DNA from: Nocardia alba NBRC 108234
GTDB taxonomy: Bacteria; Actinomycetota; Actinomycetes; Mycobacteriales; Mycobacteriaceae
Direction: 5' to 3'
DNA length: 64,000 bases
Assembly (NCBI RefSeq): GCF_001612665.1
Contig: NZ_BDAX01000002.1
Location: 1,178,001-1,242,000 of the forward strand
Positions 1 through 8,628 of the stretch are shown here, piece by piece (within the stretch, counting starts at the first letter, position 1; each line of letters begins with the position of its first letter). Both the position numbers and the translations under genes were made by a program. Under the pieces are notes generated by a model, which ran no database searches, was not told the DNA's origin, and was given only the letters and a program-made list of their open reading frames with translations.

Positions 1-1700
1 AGCACCATGGCGCCCATCGCCGCGCTCAGCGACACGATGTTCATCAGCACCGCTTTGAGTGCCAGTACCGGCGACCGGAACGCCCGCGCCAGGACCAGGA
101 AGATCAGGATCGACAGCGCCGCGATGACCCAGCCGAAGTTGTCGTAGACCGCCCGCTGGAAATCCGCCCGCGCGGGACCGAGACCGGTCAGACCGATCAC
201 CGCGTCCTCGCCCGCGACAGCGTCGGTGGCCCGATCCACCACCGTGGTGCTGGGGCCGCTGATGGTCTGCTCGTACGGAAACGCCAGCACCATGGTCACC
301 TGCGGCCCGGCGCCACGCAGCGGACGGTTGAGCAGTGGATCGGCGCCGTTGGCGGTCACCACCTTCCAGATCCCGTCGACCCCGGCCAGGACCGCACTCG
401 TCCGCGCCGCGGCATCCGAGTGAACGAGTACTTCGATCGGGGTCAGGGCGCCGGTGGGGATTCCGTCGGCTTTCAGCCGCTCGTAGGTGGTCTGCTCGGG
501 CCCACTACGGGCCAGCGACTCAGCCGATGCGACCCCGAACTCCGCGCGCAGGAACGGCACGGTCGCCCCAGCCAGGAGCAGAACCCCCAGCGCGGCGGCG
601 AGCCATCGGCGTCGGACCACCAGGGTGGTCCAGCCGCGCCAGCCCGGCCCGATCTCACGATCATCGCGCCGTCGCGGCCAGTCGAGCTTCGGTCCGACAA
701 CGATCAGGATCGCCGGAGTCAAGGTGAGCGTGGCCAGAACCGTCACCAGGGGAATCAGGGCCCCGCCCACCCCGACCGTGCGGATCCACGGCACCGGCAA
801 CAGCAACAACGCCAGCAGACCGATGGCGACGGTGATCCCGCTCATCACCACCGCGTGTCCCGCGGTCTCCATCGCGGCCACGACCGCGCCGCGATTGTCG
901 CGTCCGCGTTGGCGTTCCTCCCGCCATCGGGTGACCAGCAGCAGCGAGTAGTCGATCCCGAGCCCGAGCCCGACCAGCGAGATCAGGTACTGCACGACGA
1001 AGGAGATGTCGGCGGCGTAGGTCATCGGCAGCAACAGCAGCAGTGCCGCCGGGATCGACACCATCGCTGTCAGCAGCGGCAATACCGCCAGGAAGGAACC
1101 GAACACGTACGCCAGCACCAGCAACGCGCCCACGCTAGCGATCACCAGTTCCAGCATCACGCCGACGCCGATGTCGCTGCCTTCTCCGACCGCGAGCGCG
1201 TCACGCCCGGTCAACCCCAGTTCCCAGCCCGCAGGCAGGGATTCACGCAACGGTTCGAGCTGCTGGGCCGGAGGAACGGGAACCGCCGTGCGCGGTGGCG
1301 GATAGAACACGTACGCGAGCGCCGTTCGCCCGTCACCGGTGACGAACGCCGAGGGGTCGGTGCTGTTGCCCGCGTGATACACCTGCAGTGGGGTGTCGAA
1401 CATCCGCGCGGTCGAGAGCGCCTCGAACATGGCCGCGATCTGGGGACGGTGCTCGGCGACGGACTGTCCCTCGGGCACCGTGAGGGTCACGATCAGCGGC
1501 GAACTCGCCTCTCCCGCCGTTCCGAAAGTCGAGACCACCGCCTTGCCCGCGGTGTCGCCGGGTTGTCCGGGCAGGGCGAAGTCGACCGCGAGCCGGTCGA
1601 TGGTCGTTTGGGCCAGCCCCGCCCCGGCGAGCAGGACGACGAACCAGATTCCGATCAGAACTTTCGGCAGGGCCACGACGACCTCGGCGAACCGGCGCAC
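1..1700 (-). CDS. MMPL/RND family membrane transporter, C-terminus beyond the window edge
   Basis: Reading leftward from a GTG at 1700, the frame stays open to base 1, giving about 566 residues. The start is preceded by AGGAAAGAG at a suitable distance. The protein begins with a short cytoplasmic segment and a membrane helix (LIGIWFVVLLAGAGLA), then a large extracytoplasmic domain of about 150 residues. A run of membrane helices follows, including GLGIDYSLLLVTRWREE, the conserved Asp/Tyr-containing segment of MMPL proteins. A second periplasmic domain begins near residue 400. This is the order seen in actinobacterial MMPL transporters, which export lipids or small molecules using the proton gradient. 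It is the last visible gene of a five-gene minus-strand operon, 33 nt behind a small beta-rich protein, so it probably exports or is coupled to whatever the operon makes. The substrate cannot be inferred. Confidence 0.9.
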   Translation of the reverse strand, partial: MRRFAEVVVALPKVLIGIWFVVLLAGAGLAQTTIDRLAVDFALPGQPGDTAGKAVVSTFGTAGEASSPLIVTLTVPEGQSVAEHRPQIAAMFEALSTARMFDTPLQVYHAGNSTDPSAFVTGDGRTALAYVFYPPPRTAVPVPPAQQLEPLRESLPAGWELGLTGRDALAVGEGSDIGVGVMLELVIASVGALLVLAYVFGSFLAVLPLLTAMVSIPAALLLLLPMTYAADISFVVQYLISLVGLGLGIDYSLLLVTRWREERQRGRDNRGAVVAAMETAGHAVVMSGITVAIGLLALLLLPVPWIRTVGVGGALIPLVTVLATLTLTPAILIVVGPKLDWPRRRDDREIGPGWRGWTTLVVRRRWLAAALGVLLLAGATVPFLRAEFGVASAESLARSGPEQTTYERLKADGIPTGALTPIEVLVHSDAAARTSAVLAGVDGIWKVVTANGADPLLNRPLRGAGPQVTMVLAFPYEQTISGPSTTVVDRATDAVAGEDAVIGLTGLGPARADFQRAVYDNFGWVIAALSILIFLVLARAFRSPVLALKAVLMNIVSLSAAMGAMV

Positions 1701-1733
1701 GGTGGTGCTCTTTCCTCTGTGTGGGGGCTGTGT

Positions 1734-2099
1734 TCAGCTCGGCAACGGCCGGGCGACGGCCGCGCCGGGGACCTCGGCGCCGGGATGGATGCTCACGCGC
1801 TGGCCCGAGACCGTCGCGATGCCCGGCATCATGCGGGGCTTGGCGGTGCCGGTCATCTCGTCGCCGTCGATCCGGACGGTGATCGAGAGGTTCAGGCGGA
1901 CAGGCTTTTTGATGAGCTGACGCCACACCAACGTGTCGCCGCTGTACTCGACGTCCCACACCCGAAACGATTCGCCGGTAGCGAAGCTGCGCGCGGTGCC
2001 GGTCAGCGATCCGTCGGGCTGCTGCGCGATCTCCACGATGCCGTCGGCGTTGCCGAGTGTCGATTCCATCTTCAGGCGCCAGGTTCCGAAAGCGCTCAT
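1734..2099 (-). CDS. Small beta-rich hypothetical protein, 121 residues
   Basis: An ATG at 2099 follows a strong AGGAGGTAA ribosome binding site. The product has no signal peptide or membrane helix. Its pattern is short alternating strands: a GTWRLKM opening, DGSLTGTARS in the middle and DGDEMTGTAKP later, ending in a proline/alanine tail. This resembles small calycin-like or ligand-binding beta-barrels, but I do not recognise a named family. It sits between the GNAT-like gene (45 nt upstream) and the MMPL transporter (33 nt downstream) on the same strand, so it is probably cotranscribed. A role in binding the operon's substrate or product is only a guess. Confidence 0.75.
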   Translation of the reverse strand: MSAFGTWRLKMESTLGNADGIVEIAQQPDGSLTGTARSFATGESFRVWDVEYSGDTLVWRQLIKKPVRLNLSITVRIDGDEMTGTAKPRMMPGIATVSGQRVSIHPGAEVPGAAVARPLPS

Positions 2100-2144
2100 G
2101 GTGCAATTACCTCCTGGTGAATACGGCGCGAAACCGGTTGTGGG

Positions 2145-3194
2145 TCAACGCAGTTCGGGGGGAAAACTCGCGTACACACCGTCGATCAGGTCGTCGAGGC
2201 CGTTGCGACGAACCGGACGAGTGTCGGTGCGGGTGGTGAGAATTACGCAGTCGTAACGGGATTCGTCCTGCCGGTACCACGCGGGCAGATATCCGCGCAC
2301 CGTGAAGCGCCGGGCGGGTTCGCGGGGCGAGCACAGTTCGGTGACCACGTCGAGCTTGTCGGCCAGCACGTAGAAGGTCATGTGCTCGATCGGGCCCGCT
2401 GCCGGTACGGCACCGTCGAGCACCTGCCACACCAGCTCCCGCACCGCGGCCGGACTCTCGGCGAACACCTCGGTGACGAACGCGGTGCGACTGGGGGCGA
2501 ACACCGAGAATGCCACCGACCCGGCCGCTGATTCGTGCACATACTGTGGTGCGCCACCCGGCGCGATCCGGGACGGGTAGATCCCCGGCACCGTCCGCAC
2601 AGCCAGTTCGCCCACCTCGCGATCGACCGGACTTCCGGCTGCGACGACGGTCTTCGGTGGCAGCACCCGCACAACGCTGCACGACGGGTTGATCGAGACC
2701 CCGATCAGGTGCTCTTCCCGGTCGCCCAGGAACAAGTGCTGTCCCCCGTCGGTCCCGACCCAGCAGATACGGTGCGGCACACGAGAGAACAGCCGGCGGG
2801 CACGCTCCGAACGCGCGTACCCGTAGACCAGCTCGCAATCGGGCTCGGCCAGGGCTGCCTGCACGGTCATGTCGAACATCACCGCGAAGTTCCCGCGACC
2901 GGTGTAGTCGTGGCGCACCGCGGCCCGGCACAGCTCATAGGTGTGGTTCTGCGGCTCCGGCCGCCCGACCGAGGCGCCGACCACCGTGGAACCCGCGACG
3001 GCGAGAACCCAGATGTGCGCGTCGTCGGCGAGGATCTGTTCGATCAGCGCGGGATCGGTGCACTCGGCGATGGGGTACGAACCCAGGTACACGTCGTGGT
3101 AGAGCTCCGCGATGTCCCGCGCGTCCGCGGGTGTCGCGAGCCGGAACTCGATCCCGGGGGCCTGCGTGGCGCCGGCCTCGGTCTGCACACTCAT
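2145..3194 (-). CDS. GNAT-type N-acyltransferase-like protein, 349 residues
   Basis: The start ATG at 3194 overlaps the stop of the upstream ThiF/nitroreductase gene in a 4-nt ATGA, so translation is probably coupled. The N-terminal half looks like a GNAT acetyl-CoA-dependent acyltransferase: FRLATPADARDIAELYHDVY, then WVLAVAGSTVVGASVG, then the AVRHDYTGRGNFAVMFDMT segment, where an R/Q-x-x-G-x-G/A-type acetyl-CoA loop is expected. The C-terminal half (from about residue 170) repeats the motif of residues such as MTFYVLADKLDVV and has no membrane segments. It may be a second, degenerate GNAT lobe. The acceptor substrate is unknown. Operon context with a methyltransferase and an E1-like/nitroreductase fusion suggests tailoring of a shared small molecule or peptide. 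Confidence 0.7.
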   Translation of the reverse strand: MSVQTEAGATQAPGIEFRLATPADARDIAELYHDVYLGSYPIAECTDPALIEQILADDAHIWVLAVAGSTVVGASVGRPEPQNHTYELCRAAVRHDYTGRGNFAVMFDMTVQAALAEPDCELVYGYARSERARRLFSRVPHRICWVGTDGGQHLFLGDREEHLIGVSINPSCSVVRVLPPKTVVAAGSPVDREVGELAVRTVPGIYPSRIAPGGAPQYVHESAAGSVAFSVFAPSRTAFVTEVFAESPAAVRELVWQVLDGAVPAAGPIEHMTFYVLADKLDVVTELCSPREPARRFTVRGYLPAWYRQDESRYDCVILTTRTDTRPVRRNGLDDLIDGVYASFPPELR

Positions 3195-5419
3195 GCGTTG
3201 ACCTCCGCGCCCCTGGCCTCGGCCCTGACCACCAGGTGCTGATCGAGCGACCGGCGCGGGCTCGGAACGGCGGCCTGTTCGGTCACCCCGGCCACGACCC
3301 GGAACACCACCGCGACCAGCGCGTTCGAGCCTTGCAGCAAGTCTGTGCGCAGCGAATCCATCTGGGTCTCGATCGCTGCTCGCTCGGCTGTGTCGAACAC
3401 CTGCGCGGAGGTCAACAGCAGTTCGGACTCGCACAGCAGCGCGGTGGTGGGGTGGATGCCCACTCCCGCAGCGGTCGCGGCGACCCAGAGCCGCTGGAAC
3501 GCACGCCCGGCTTCCACCACATCACGGCGTGAATCCCCCGCGCAGGTCAGCGCTCCGACCATCGCGGCCTGCTCGGCCCAGTCCTGACTGAATCGCAGTA
3601 GCGCGGAACCCTCTTCGCGCTCGTGCAGGAATCGGGCCACGGGCGCACGCCGCAGCAGTCGAAACGCGGTGCTCTCGGGGAAGCTCAGTTGGAGGTTCTC
3701 CACCGGTACCCCGTCGAGCCGGTCGGGGTGATCGGCGTGGAAGTAGAATTCGTCGAATGCCTCGGTGTGCATGTCCTGCACCAGCACCCGCAGCCGGTTA
3801 CCTACCGCGACACCGTCACCGAATCGACGTTTGACCTCCGGGTCGGCACTGAGCCACAGCTCGGCGGAGAATCCCCCCACCGCGTCGGTCAGACTCGCGT
3901 GCTCGGGCTGGGTGAGCTCTCGACTGGTCTCGCGGCTGCGCTGCGCGAACCGGCTCCGCAGCGCCGCGGCCATCGCCGCATCATCCGGATCGACTGCGGC
4001 GTCGGCGTATTCGCTCAGCGTGACCCGGGTGTAGATGTCACTGTCGGGACCGTGGGGGTCGTATTCGACCGTGGCGGTCAGCCCACGTGCGCGCGCGCTG
4101 ATCACGATGCTCTCGGTGACCACGCCCATCACGAGTCGATGCGCGTTGCCGCGGCTGTCCATCAGCGGGTGGGTCGCGGTGTATTCGGGAGCGTGGGCCA
4201 CCTCGATCGTGCGGCCGTGCACCAGGAATCGCCATTCCTGGGAATTGCCGCCCGAGGGCGACCGCATCGCGTCCTCGAGGATTTCGCGCAGGTCGTCGGG
4301 CAGTCGCACCGCCGAGGGCGCTGGTGTCACCGGCGCGGGCGGGGTCGGTCGTCGGGTGAGATCGGCGCTGATACCGAAGGGCAGCTCGGAGTTGCTGCGC
4401 CCCGAGGGCACCGGCTGACCGAGCAGGATCGCGCGCACCGCGGTCGCGACCACCGCGCCACCGTGGGTGACCTCCGAGGCCAGCTGCGGCCAGGTGATCA
4501 GGGTGCGATCCATTTCGATCACCGAGGCCGCGATCCGGTCGGAGATGTCGTCGACGCCGATCATGGTGGCCATCGCCGCGAGTTGCACCTCTACTGTCGC
4601 GTCCTCGAGCATCTCGGTCGTGAGATCCCCCAGGAGTCCGTGCATGATCGGGCGGTCTCGCTCGAGGTCGAACCGTTCGATGTCGAGCACGCCACGGTCG
4701 CTGGCTTCCATCACCACCGCAATGCCCAGTTCTCTGGCGTGTTCGCGCACCAGCAACTTCACGAACGGCATGTCGCACTCTTCGACCACCACGTCGACGT
4801 GCAGATCTCCGCGCAGGAACTCCCTGATGTTCAGGTCGTCGACGCCGTCCTCGTACACGCGCACATCCAGATACGGGTCCAGCTCGGCGATCCGGCGTGC
4901 GGCGAGCACCGCCTTGTTGGTCCCGATATCGGCGATCCCGGCGGCGAGTCGATTCAGATTCGACAGCTCCAGCTCATCGAAGTCCGCCAGTTTCACCGCA
5001 CCACAGGATCTTTCGAGTGCCAGGGTGAGCGCCACCGCACTCCCCACCGACAGTCCGACGATGCCGACGGTCTTACCCAGGAGCAGATCTTGTTCTCGGG
5101 TGGTGAGCTTGTTGCGATTGGCCGCGGTACGCACCTCGACGAACTCGTCTTCGTCGAGGGTGTGCACCAGCGTCTGTGACCACGGGTAGTAGACCCACAC
5201 TCCGTACTCGCGCTCCGGGACGCCACCCAGCAGCTCCTGCACCACATCGAGGCGGCCATCGAAGCGGCCCCGTTCGGGAGTACGGATGGCGGCGAGGTTC
5301 TCGAGCTGGGAGGTGAGTTGATCGTGGCGGTGGGCGATCGCCGAATTCGCTTCGAGCTCGCTCAGCACTCGGACGTCGTCGGGGTCGTCGAGTCGCAGGA
5401 TGATCGGTCGGTAGTTCAC
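3191..5419 (-). CDS. Fused ThiF/E1-like adenylating and nitroreductase-family protein (Rv1355c type), 742 residues
   Basis: The GTG at 5419 follows GAGGAGGG and overlaps the methyltransferase stop as GTGA. A longer in-frame start upstream would lie wholly inside the methyltransferase gene and is rejected. Residues about 110-330 form a ThiF/E1-like domain. The nucleotide-binding loop is VGIVGLSVGSA (Gly122, Gly126), the ATP and substrate-activation segment is DFDELELSNLNR (146-157), and Lys169 follows in GTNKA. Residues about 380-715 are a nitroreductase-type flavin domain, with RSPSGGNSQEWRF at its start and AGVGIHPTTAL near the end. The architecture matches the mycobacterial Rv1355c/MoeY family, whose reaction is not established. 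By family logic the first domain would adenylate a carboxylate or protein C-terminus and the second would carry out an FMN-dependent redox step. It is the second gene of the operon, between a methyltransferase and an acyltransferase. Confidence 0.85.
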   Translation of the reverse strand: MNYRPIILRLDDPDDVRVLSELEANSAIAHRHDQLTSQLENLAAIRTPERGRFDGRLDVVQELLGGVPEREYGVWVYYPWSQTLVHTLDEDEFVEVRTAANRNKLTTREQDLLLGKTVGIVGLSVGSAVALTLALERSCGAVKLADFDELELSNLNRLAAGIADIGTNKAVLAARRIAELDPYLDVRVYEDGVDDLNIREFLRGDLHVDVVVEECDMPFVKLLVREHARELGIAVVMEASDRGVLDIERFDLERDRPIMHGLLGDLTTEMLEDATVEVQLAAMATMIGVDDISDRIAASVIEMDRTLITWPQLASEVTHGGAVVATAVRAILLGQPVPSGRSNSELPFGISADLTRRPTPPAPVTPAPSAVRLPDDLREILEDAMRSPSGGNSQEWRFLVHGRTIEVAHAPEYTATHPLMDSRGNAHRLVMGVVTESIVISARARGLTATVEYDPHGPDSDIYTRVTLSEYADAAVDPDDAAMAAALRSRFAQRSRETSRELTQPEHASLTDAVGGFSAELWLSADPEVKRRFGDGVAVGNRLRVLVQDMHTEAFDEFYFHADHPDRLDGVPVENLQLSFPESTAFRLLRRAPVARFLHEREEGSALLRFSQDWAEQAAMVGALTCAGDSRRDVVEAGRAFQRLWVAATAAGVGIHPTTALLCESELLLTSAQVFDTAERAAIETQMDSLRTDLLQGSNALVAVVFRVVAGVTEQAAVPSPRRSLDQHLVVRAEARGAEVNA

Positions 5420-6534
5420 GAGTGGCCCTCCTCGGTGCGACGGGCAACGACGATGCGATGCATGGGTGCGTCGATCAACGCCACTCGTTCCAGCCCGGTG
5501 GTGGACAGCCACTGGTCGTAGTCGGCCAGGGTGTAGGTGCTTCCCCCACCGGTGACCAGCATCGACACCGCGAACAGTGCCGCGAATCTGTCTTGCGGTG
5601 AATCGCTTTCGGTTCCGCCGACCGCGATGTTGTCGACGATGAAGACGAATCCGTCGTCGGCGACGGCGTCGCGGGCCTTGTCGAGTAGTTCGAGGGCGCC
5701 GGCGGGATTCACCAGATGAAAGATGTTCGCGAACAGCACCGCGTCGTGCCCGGTCCCCCAGTCGTCGCGCCAGAAGTTCGCGGTGCGGAGCCGGAACCGG
5801 TCGTCCACACCCAGTTCCACACTTTGACCGACCGCGAGACGACCGATGCTCTCGACATCGAGCCCCACCGCCACAGCGCGGGAGAAGTGGCGCAGCAACA
5901 ACTGGCTGTAGATGCCCGAACCGCACCCGATGTCCAAGAACTTCCGCGATTGCTCGCGGCGCCATCCGGTCCGAGTAGTCCAATCGATGAGCTTGTCGAC
6001 GATGGGTGGTGCCCAGAAGTTGATCCCGGTGACCAGGTCCTCGTAGGCGTGGGCGGTGATCTCGTTGTTGCCGATCCCGTCAGCTGCGCGGACCCCGTCA
6101 CGCACGGACTGGTCGAGGGTGCGCCACGCGCTACGCGACAGCCCGCGGTTGTAACCGATCTTTCCGGTCAGGCTGAAGATCGAGTCCGAGCTCAGGCTCG
6201 CGGCCACCGCGGGGTCCGCGCTGTAGCGCGAGTTCTCCCCGTCCGGAATGCTCGTGACCCAGCCATAGGCAACGAGTGCGTCCAGCAGCACCTTGACTGC
6301 GCGCGTGTTGGTGCCGGTGACAGCGGCGATCTCCTCGGCGCGCAGCGGCCCCGCCCTGAGCGCACCGAAAAGCCCTAGGCTGCTGGCAGTCTCGAGCATG
6401 GCGGGCTGCCACTGCGCCACCAATGCCGCATAGATCGCGTGCGCTGATTCGCTCGTGCGGTCGGTGCCGATCTCTTCGAAGTCCACGACCGAGTCGAACC
6501 GGAAGTGGTGATGACTGTCGACTGTTCTTTGCAA
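5416..6534 (-). CDS. Class I SAM-dependent methyltransferase (O-methyltransferase type), 372 residues
   Basis: The start is a TTG at 6534, seven bases behind a clear AGGAG. No better in-frame start precedes it. Residues about 30-110 are a helical/winged-helix dimerisation region (ETASSLGLFGALRAGPL, EEIAAVTGTN, VKVLLDALVAYGWV), as in plant-type and polyketide O-methyltransferases. Motif I of the Rossmann fold is FLDIGCGSGIYS. It is followed by the acidic strand end GLDVES and the post-motif FANIFHLVNPAG. It probably transfers a methyl group from S-adenosylmethionine to a hydroxyl or carboxyl of a small molecule. It is the first gene of the operon with the ThiF/nitroreductase fusion, GNAT-like protein, small beta protein and MMPL transporter. 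The rare TTG start may keep expression low. Confidence 0.88.
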   Translation of the reverse strand: MQRTVDSHHHFRFDSVVDFEEIGTDRTSESAHAIYAALVAQWQPAMLETASSLGLFGALRAGPLRAEEIAAVTGTNTRAVKVLLDALVAYGWVTSIPDGENSRYSADPAVAASLSSDSIFSLTGKIGYNRGLSRSAWRTLDQSVRDGVRAADGIGNNEITAHAYEDLVTGINFWAPPIVDKLIDWTTRTGWRREQSRKFLDIGCGSGIYSQLLLRHFSRAVAVGLDVESIGRLAVGQSVELGVDDRFRLRTANFWRDDWGTGHDAVLFANIFHLVNPAGALELLDKARDAVADDGFVFIVDNIAVGGTESDSPQDRFAALFAVSMLVTGGGSTYTLADYDQWLSTTGLERVALIDAPMHRIVVARRTEEGHS

Positions 6535-7024
6535 TGCACAACTCCTACGTTCTCGATGCTGTAGCTGCGACGCCGAAGCTGCGAAACGGTGTCATAAAAG
6601 TGAGTCCCCTCGGTTTCAAAGTACACCAAGGGATTTCAATTGCCGAACGATGTGCCCATCAACACATTCGGCCGAAACAGGTTGCCGGGCAACAGGACAC
6701 AACGATTCTTCGTCGACCGACAGGTCGGCTGACCAGGTCCGGACAATCAACTCGATACACATTGGATTTCCCGACAAAAAAGGGAAGTACCCGCAATCCA
6801 TCGCCCCGAGTCCACATTCAGGACGGGCCGCCCGAATTGCCCGATTAATGAACGTGTAAGCGAATAGCGCTGCGGCCCAAGCTCCTTTCGATGCCCCTCG
6901 AACAGTCGGCATCAAGAAGGACAGGGAACCTGCAAAAGATCGAGCCGACGTTGCGCCCGGCGGGATGACCGTTCCGACGGCGCATCGCCGGTGGCCGACT
7001 GGACCTAGCGAACTGTCGCGGCTA
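6535..7024. other. Low-GC intergenic leader upstream of the methyltransferase operon
   Basis: About 490 bases separate the methyltransferase start from the TetR remnant. Base composition is visibly more A/T-rich than the rest of the window, with runs such as gacaaaaaaggga near 6773. Apart from the 48-codon candidate peptide there is no frame with normal coding character. The region must hold the operon promoter and leader, but I cannot assign convincing -35 and -10 boxes. Confidence 0.5.
6616..6762 (-). CDS. Possible 48-residue small peptide gene upstream of the methyltransferase operon
   Basis: An ATG at 6762 with GGGAAA just upstream opens a 48-codon frame ending 81 nt before the methyltransferase start. 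The peptide starts MCIELIVRTW, has a Ser/Asp/Glu-rich middle with two further cysteines (SLCPV, AECVDG) and ends KSLGVL. Only about half of its third positions are G or C, unlike the surrounding genes, so it may be non-coding. Short atypical frames next to E1-like modification enzymes are, however, where precursor peptides are found. Listed as a candidate only. Confidence 0.2.
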   Translation of the reverse strand: MCIELIVRTWSADLSVDEESLCPVARQPVSAECVDGHIVRQLKSLGVL

Positions 7025-7327
7025 CTACGCCGGGCGTCCTGCCGCGAGCCGCTGCTGCAAACCGGCGATGATCACCTCGAGATCGAAGGCGAGCCGATCC
7101 TCCTCGGCGCTCCGGCCGACACCCTGACTGACGGCGACTACCTCGCGCAGCCTCGGAAAACCCGTTTCCGCAACCACACTCAGCGTCGCCGCCAGTTCCG
7201 CCACCGCGGGATCTCCGCCTTGTCGCGCGGTGAGTGCCCCTCTTCCCGCCGCAGACACTCGGCACGCTCCCACCGACCGCCGTGGTGCAACGCGTGCCGG
7301 GGCCTGCCGAAACCTCAACAAGAACAT
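7025..7327 (-). pseudogene. C-terminal remnant of a TetR/AcrR-family regulator
   Basis: The last 60 or so residues of this frame (DPAVAELAATL, FPRLREVVAV, LAFDLEVIIAGLQQRL) have the look of a TetR-family ligand-binding C-terminus, where a Phe-Pro-x-Leu segment precedes a final amphipathic helix reading D/E-F-x-L-E-V-I-L-x-G-L. The roughly 110-residue N-terminal part with the helix-turn-helix is absent. Bases 7328-7525 upstream are A/T-rich and contain no HTH in any frame. The first 35 codons of the open frame have no recognisable character. The simplest reading is a regulator gene that lost its 5' half. It would formerly have been divergent from the oxidoreductase gene at 7526. Confidence 0.45.
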
Positions 7328-7390
7328 ACTTATCTAGAATGAGAAGTACTTTTTCGCATGTGAGAATTATTTTTCCCGCTACAGGGAAAA
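7327..7390. promoter_or_regulatory. Two inverted repeats in the control region of the oxidoreductase gene
   Basis: Bases 7327-7348 form an imperfect 22-bp palindrome with outer arms TACTT and AAGTA, a size typical of TetR-family operators. Bases 7371-7390 form a perfect 7-bp inverted repeat, TTTTCCC and GGGAAAA around gctaca. Both lie between the TetR remnant and the gene starting at 7526. They could be operator relics, a live operator for another regulator, or a small stem-loop. Confidence 0.35.
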
Positions 7391-7525
7391 TCATGGCCGA
7401 AGCGCCCCACCGGCACGATCGCGGTAGTAGACAAGACCCGTGCGGCCCGTGACCTGGACGGCATCGCACACAGTCGCCGCCGAGGCGCCGGCCAGCATCA
7501 CTCTCAGCAGGGAAGAGGTACGCCG

Positions 7526-8587
7526 ATGTCACCCACCGAGTACCGGGTCGTCCAATGGACCACCGGCAATGTAGGAACGAGTTCGGTGCGAGCGCTCGCC
7601 GCCGACCCCACCATCGACCTGGTGGGCTGCTTCGCGTGGTCACCCGACAAGGTCGGACGCGACATCGGTGAGCTGGCAGGAGGCGACCCGCTGGGCGTGG
7701 CCGCCACCGACGACGTCGAAACCCTGCTGGCATTGAAGCCCGACTGCGTGGTGTACAACCCGATGTGGTTCGACGTCGACGAAGCGGTGCGGATCCTGTC
7801 CTCGGGGGCGAACATGGTGACCACCGCCTCGTTCATCACCGGCCACAACCTCGGTGACGAGCGCGAGCGACTGGAGCAGGCGTGCCGGCTCGGCGGGTCG
7901 ACCCTGTTCGGTTCCGGGGTCAGTCCCGGCTTCGCCCAACTGCTCGCGATCGTCGCGGCCAATGCCTGCGACCGGGTCGACAAGATCACCATCGCCGAGT
8001 CCGCCGACACCACCTTCTACGATTCCCCGGCCACCGAACGTCCGGTCGGCTTCGGTACCCCGATCGACGACCCGAACCTGGCGGGCATGGCCGCCAGCGG
8101 AACCGCGGTGTTCGCCGAAGCTGTTCGGCTGGTTGCGGATTCGCTCAGCATCACCCTCGACGACATCACCTGCCAGGCCGAATACGCCCAGACCACCGAG
8201 GACCTCGACCTCGGCTCATGGACCATCGCCAAGGGGTGTGTGGCCGGTGTCGCCGCGAGCTGGCAGGGCCGCGTCGGCGATCGCGTCGTCATCGATATCA
8301 ATGTCCGCTGGCGCAAGGGTCAAACGCTGGATCCGGACTGGAAACTCGATGGCGACGGGTGGAAGATCACCGTCGCGGGCCGACCGACGGTGAACATGAG
8401 CGTCGGATTCCTCCCCCCGCCCGATTTCCAGGCCGAAACCATCGCCGACTTCATGGTTCTCGGCCACATCATGACCGCGATGCCGCCCATCCACGCGATC
8501 CCCGCGGTCGTCGCGGCCGCCCCGGGCATCGCGACCTACACCGATCTCCCACTCACCCTGCCTCGCAACATCATCGCGCGGACATGA
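7526..8587 (+). CDS. NAD(P)H-dependent amine dehydrogenase-like protein (DapB-type Rossmann fold), 353 residues
   Basis: The ATG at 7526 follows GGGAAGAGG. The N-terminus YRVVQWTTGNVGTSSVRAL is the dinucleotide-binding segment of the dihydrodipicolinate-reductase-like family that includes 2,4-diaminopentanoate dehydrogenases. It is followed by LVGCFAWSPDKVGRDIGEL, the adenosine-binding turn, and the GTG/GSGVSPGFAQLL segment typical of this group. The length fits the family. The protein should be cytosolic and perform a pyridine-nucleotide-dependent oxidation or reduction of an amine/imine or related carbonyl. The true substrate cannot be told. It stands alone, converging on eccA with 41 bases between the stops, and is preceded by a TetR remnant and palindromes that may once have regulated it. 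Confidence 0.82.
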   Translation: MSPTEYRVVQWTTGNVGTSSVRALAADPTIDLVGCFAWSPDKVGRDIGELAGGDPLGVAATDDVETLLALKPDCVVYNPMWFDVDEAVRILSSGANMVTTASFITGHNLGDERERLEQACRLGGSTLFGSGVSPGFAQLLAIVAANACDRVDKITIAESADTTFYDSPATERPVGFGTPIDDPNLAGMAASGTAVFAEAVRLVADSLSITLDDITCQAEYAQTTEDLDLGSWTIAKGCVAGVAASWQGRVGDRVVIDINVRWRKGQTLDPDWKLDGDGWKITVAGRPTVNMSVGFLPPPDFQAETIADFMVLGHIMTAMPPIHAIPAVVAAAPGIATYTDLPLTLPRNIIART

Positions 8588-8628
8588 TGAGCAGTTCCCT
8601 CGCGAAACCGGCCGGACCAGCAGGACGG

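Noticed and set aside
420..2120. Plus-strand frame of 566 codons opposite the MMPL gene
   Set aside because: It is rich in Gln, Arg and His with no recognisable domain, while the minus strand encodes a full MMPL N-terminal half.
5420..5983. Longer N-terminus for the ThiF/nitroreductase protein
   Set aside because: It would lie entirely within the methyltransferase gene in another frame and is basic low-complexity sequence. The GTG at 5419 has GAGGAGGG and a GTGA overlap.
1..6915. Azole-forming peptide cluster call for the left operon
   Set aside because: There is no YcaO cyclodehydratase and the candidate precursor is weak, so only the partial resemblance is reported.
7005..7733. Minus-strand 242-codon frame across the TetR remnant and oxidoreductase start
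   Set aside because: It overlaps the well-supported oxidoreductase gene, and its composition is that of a shadow frame.
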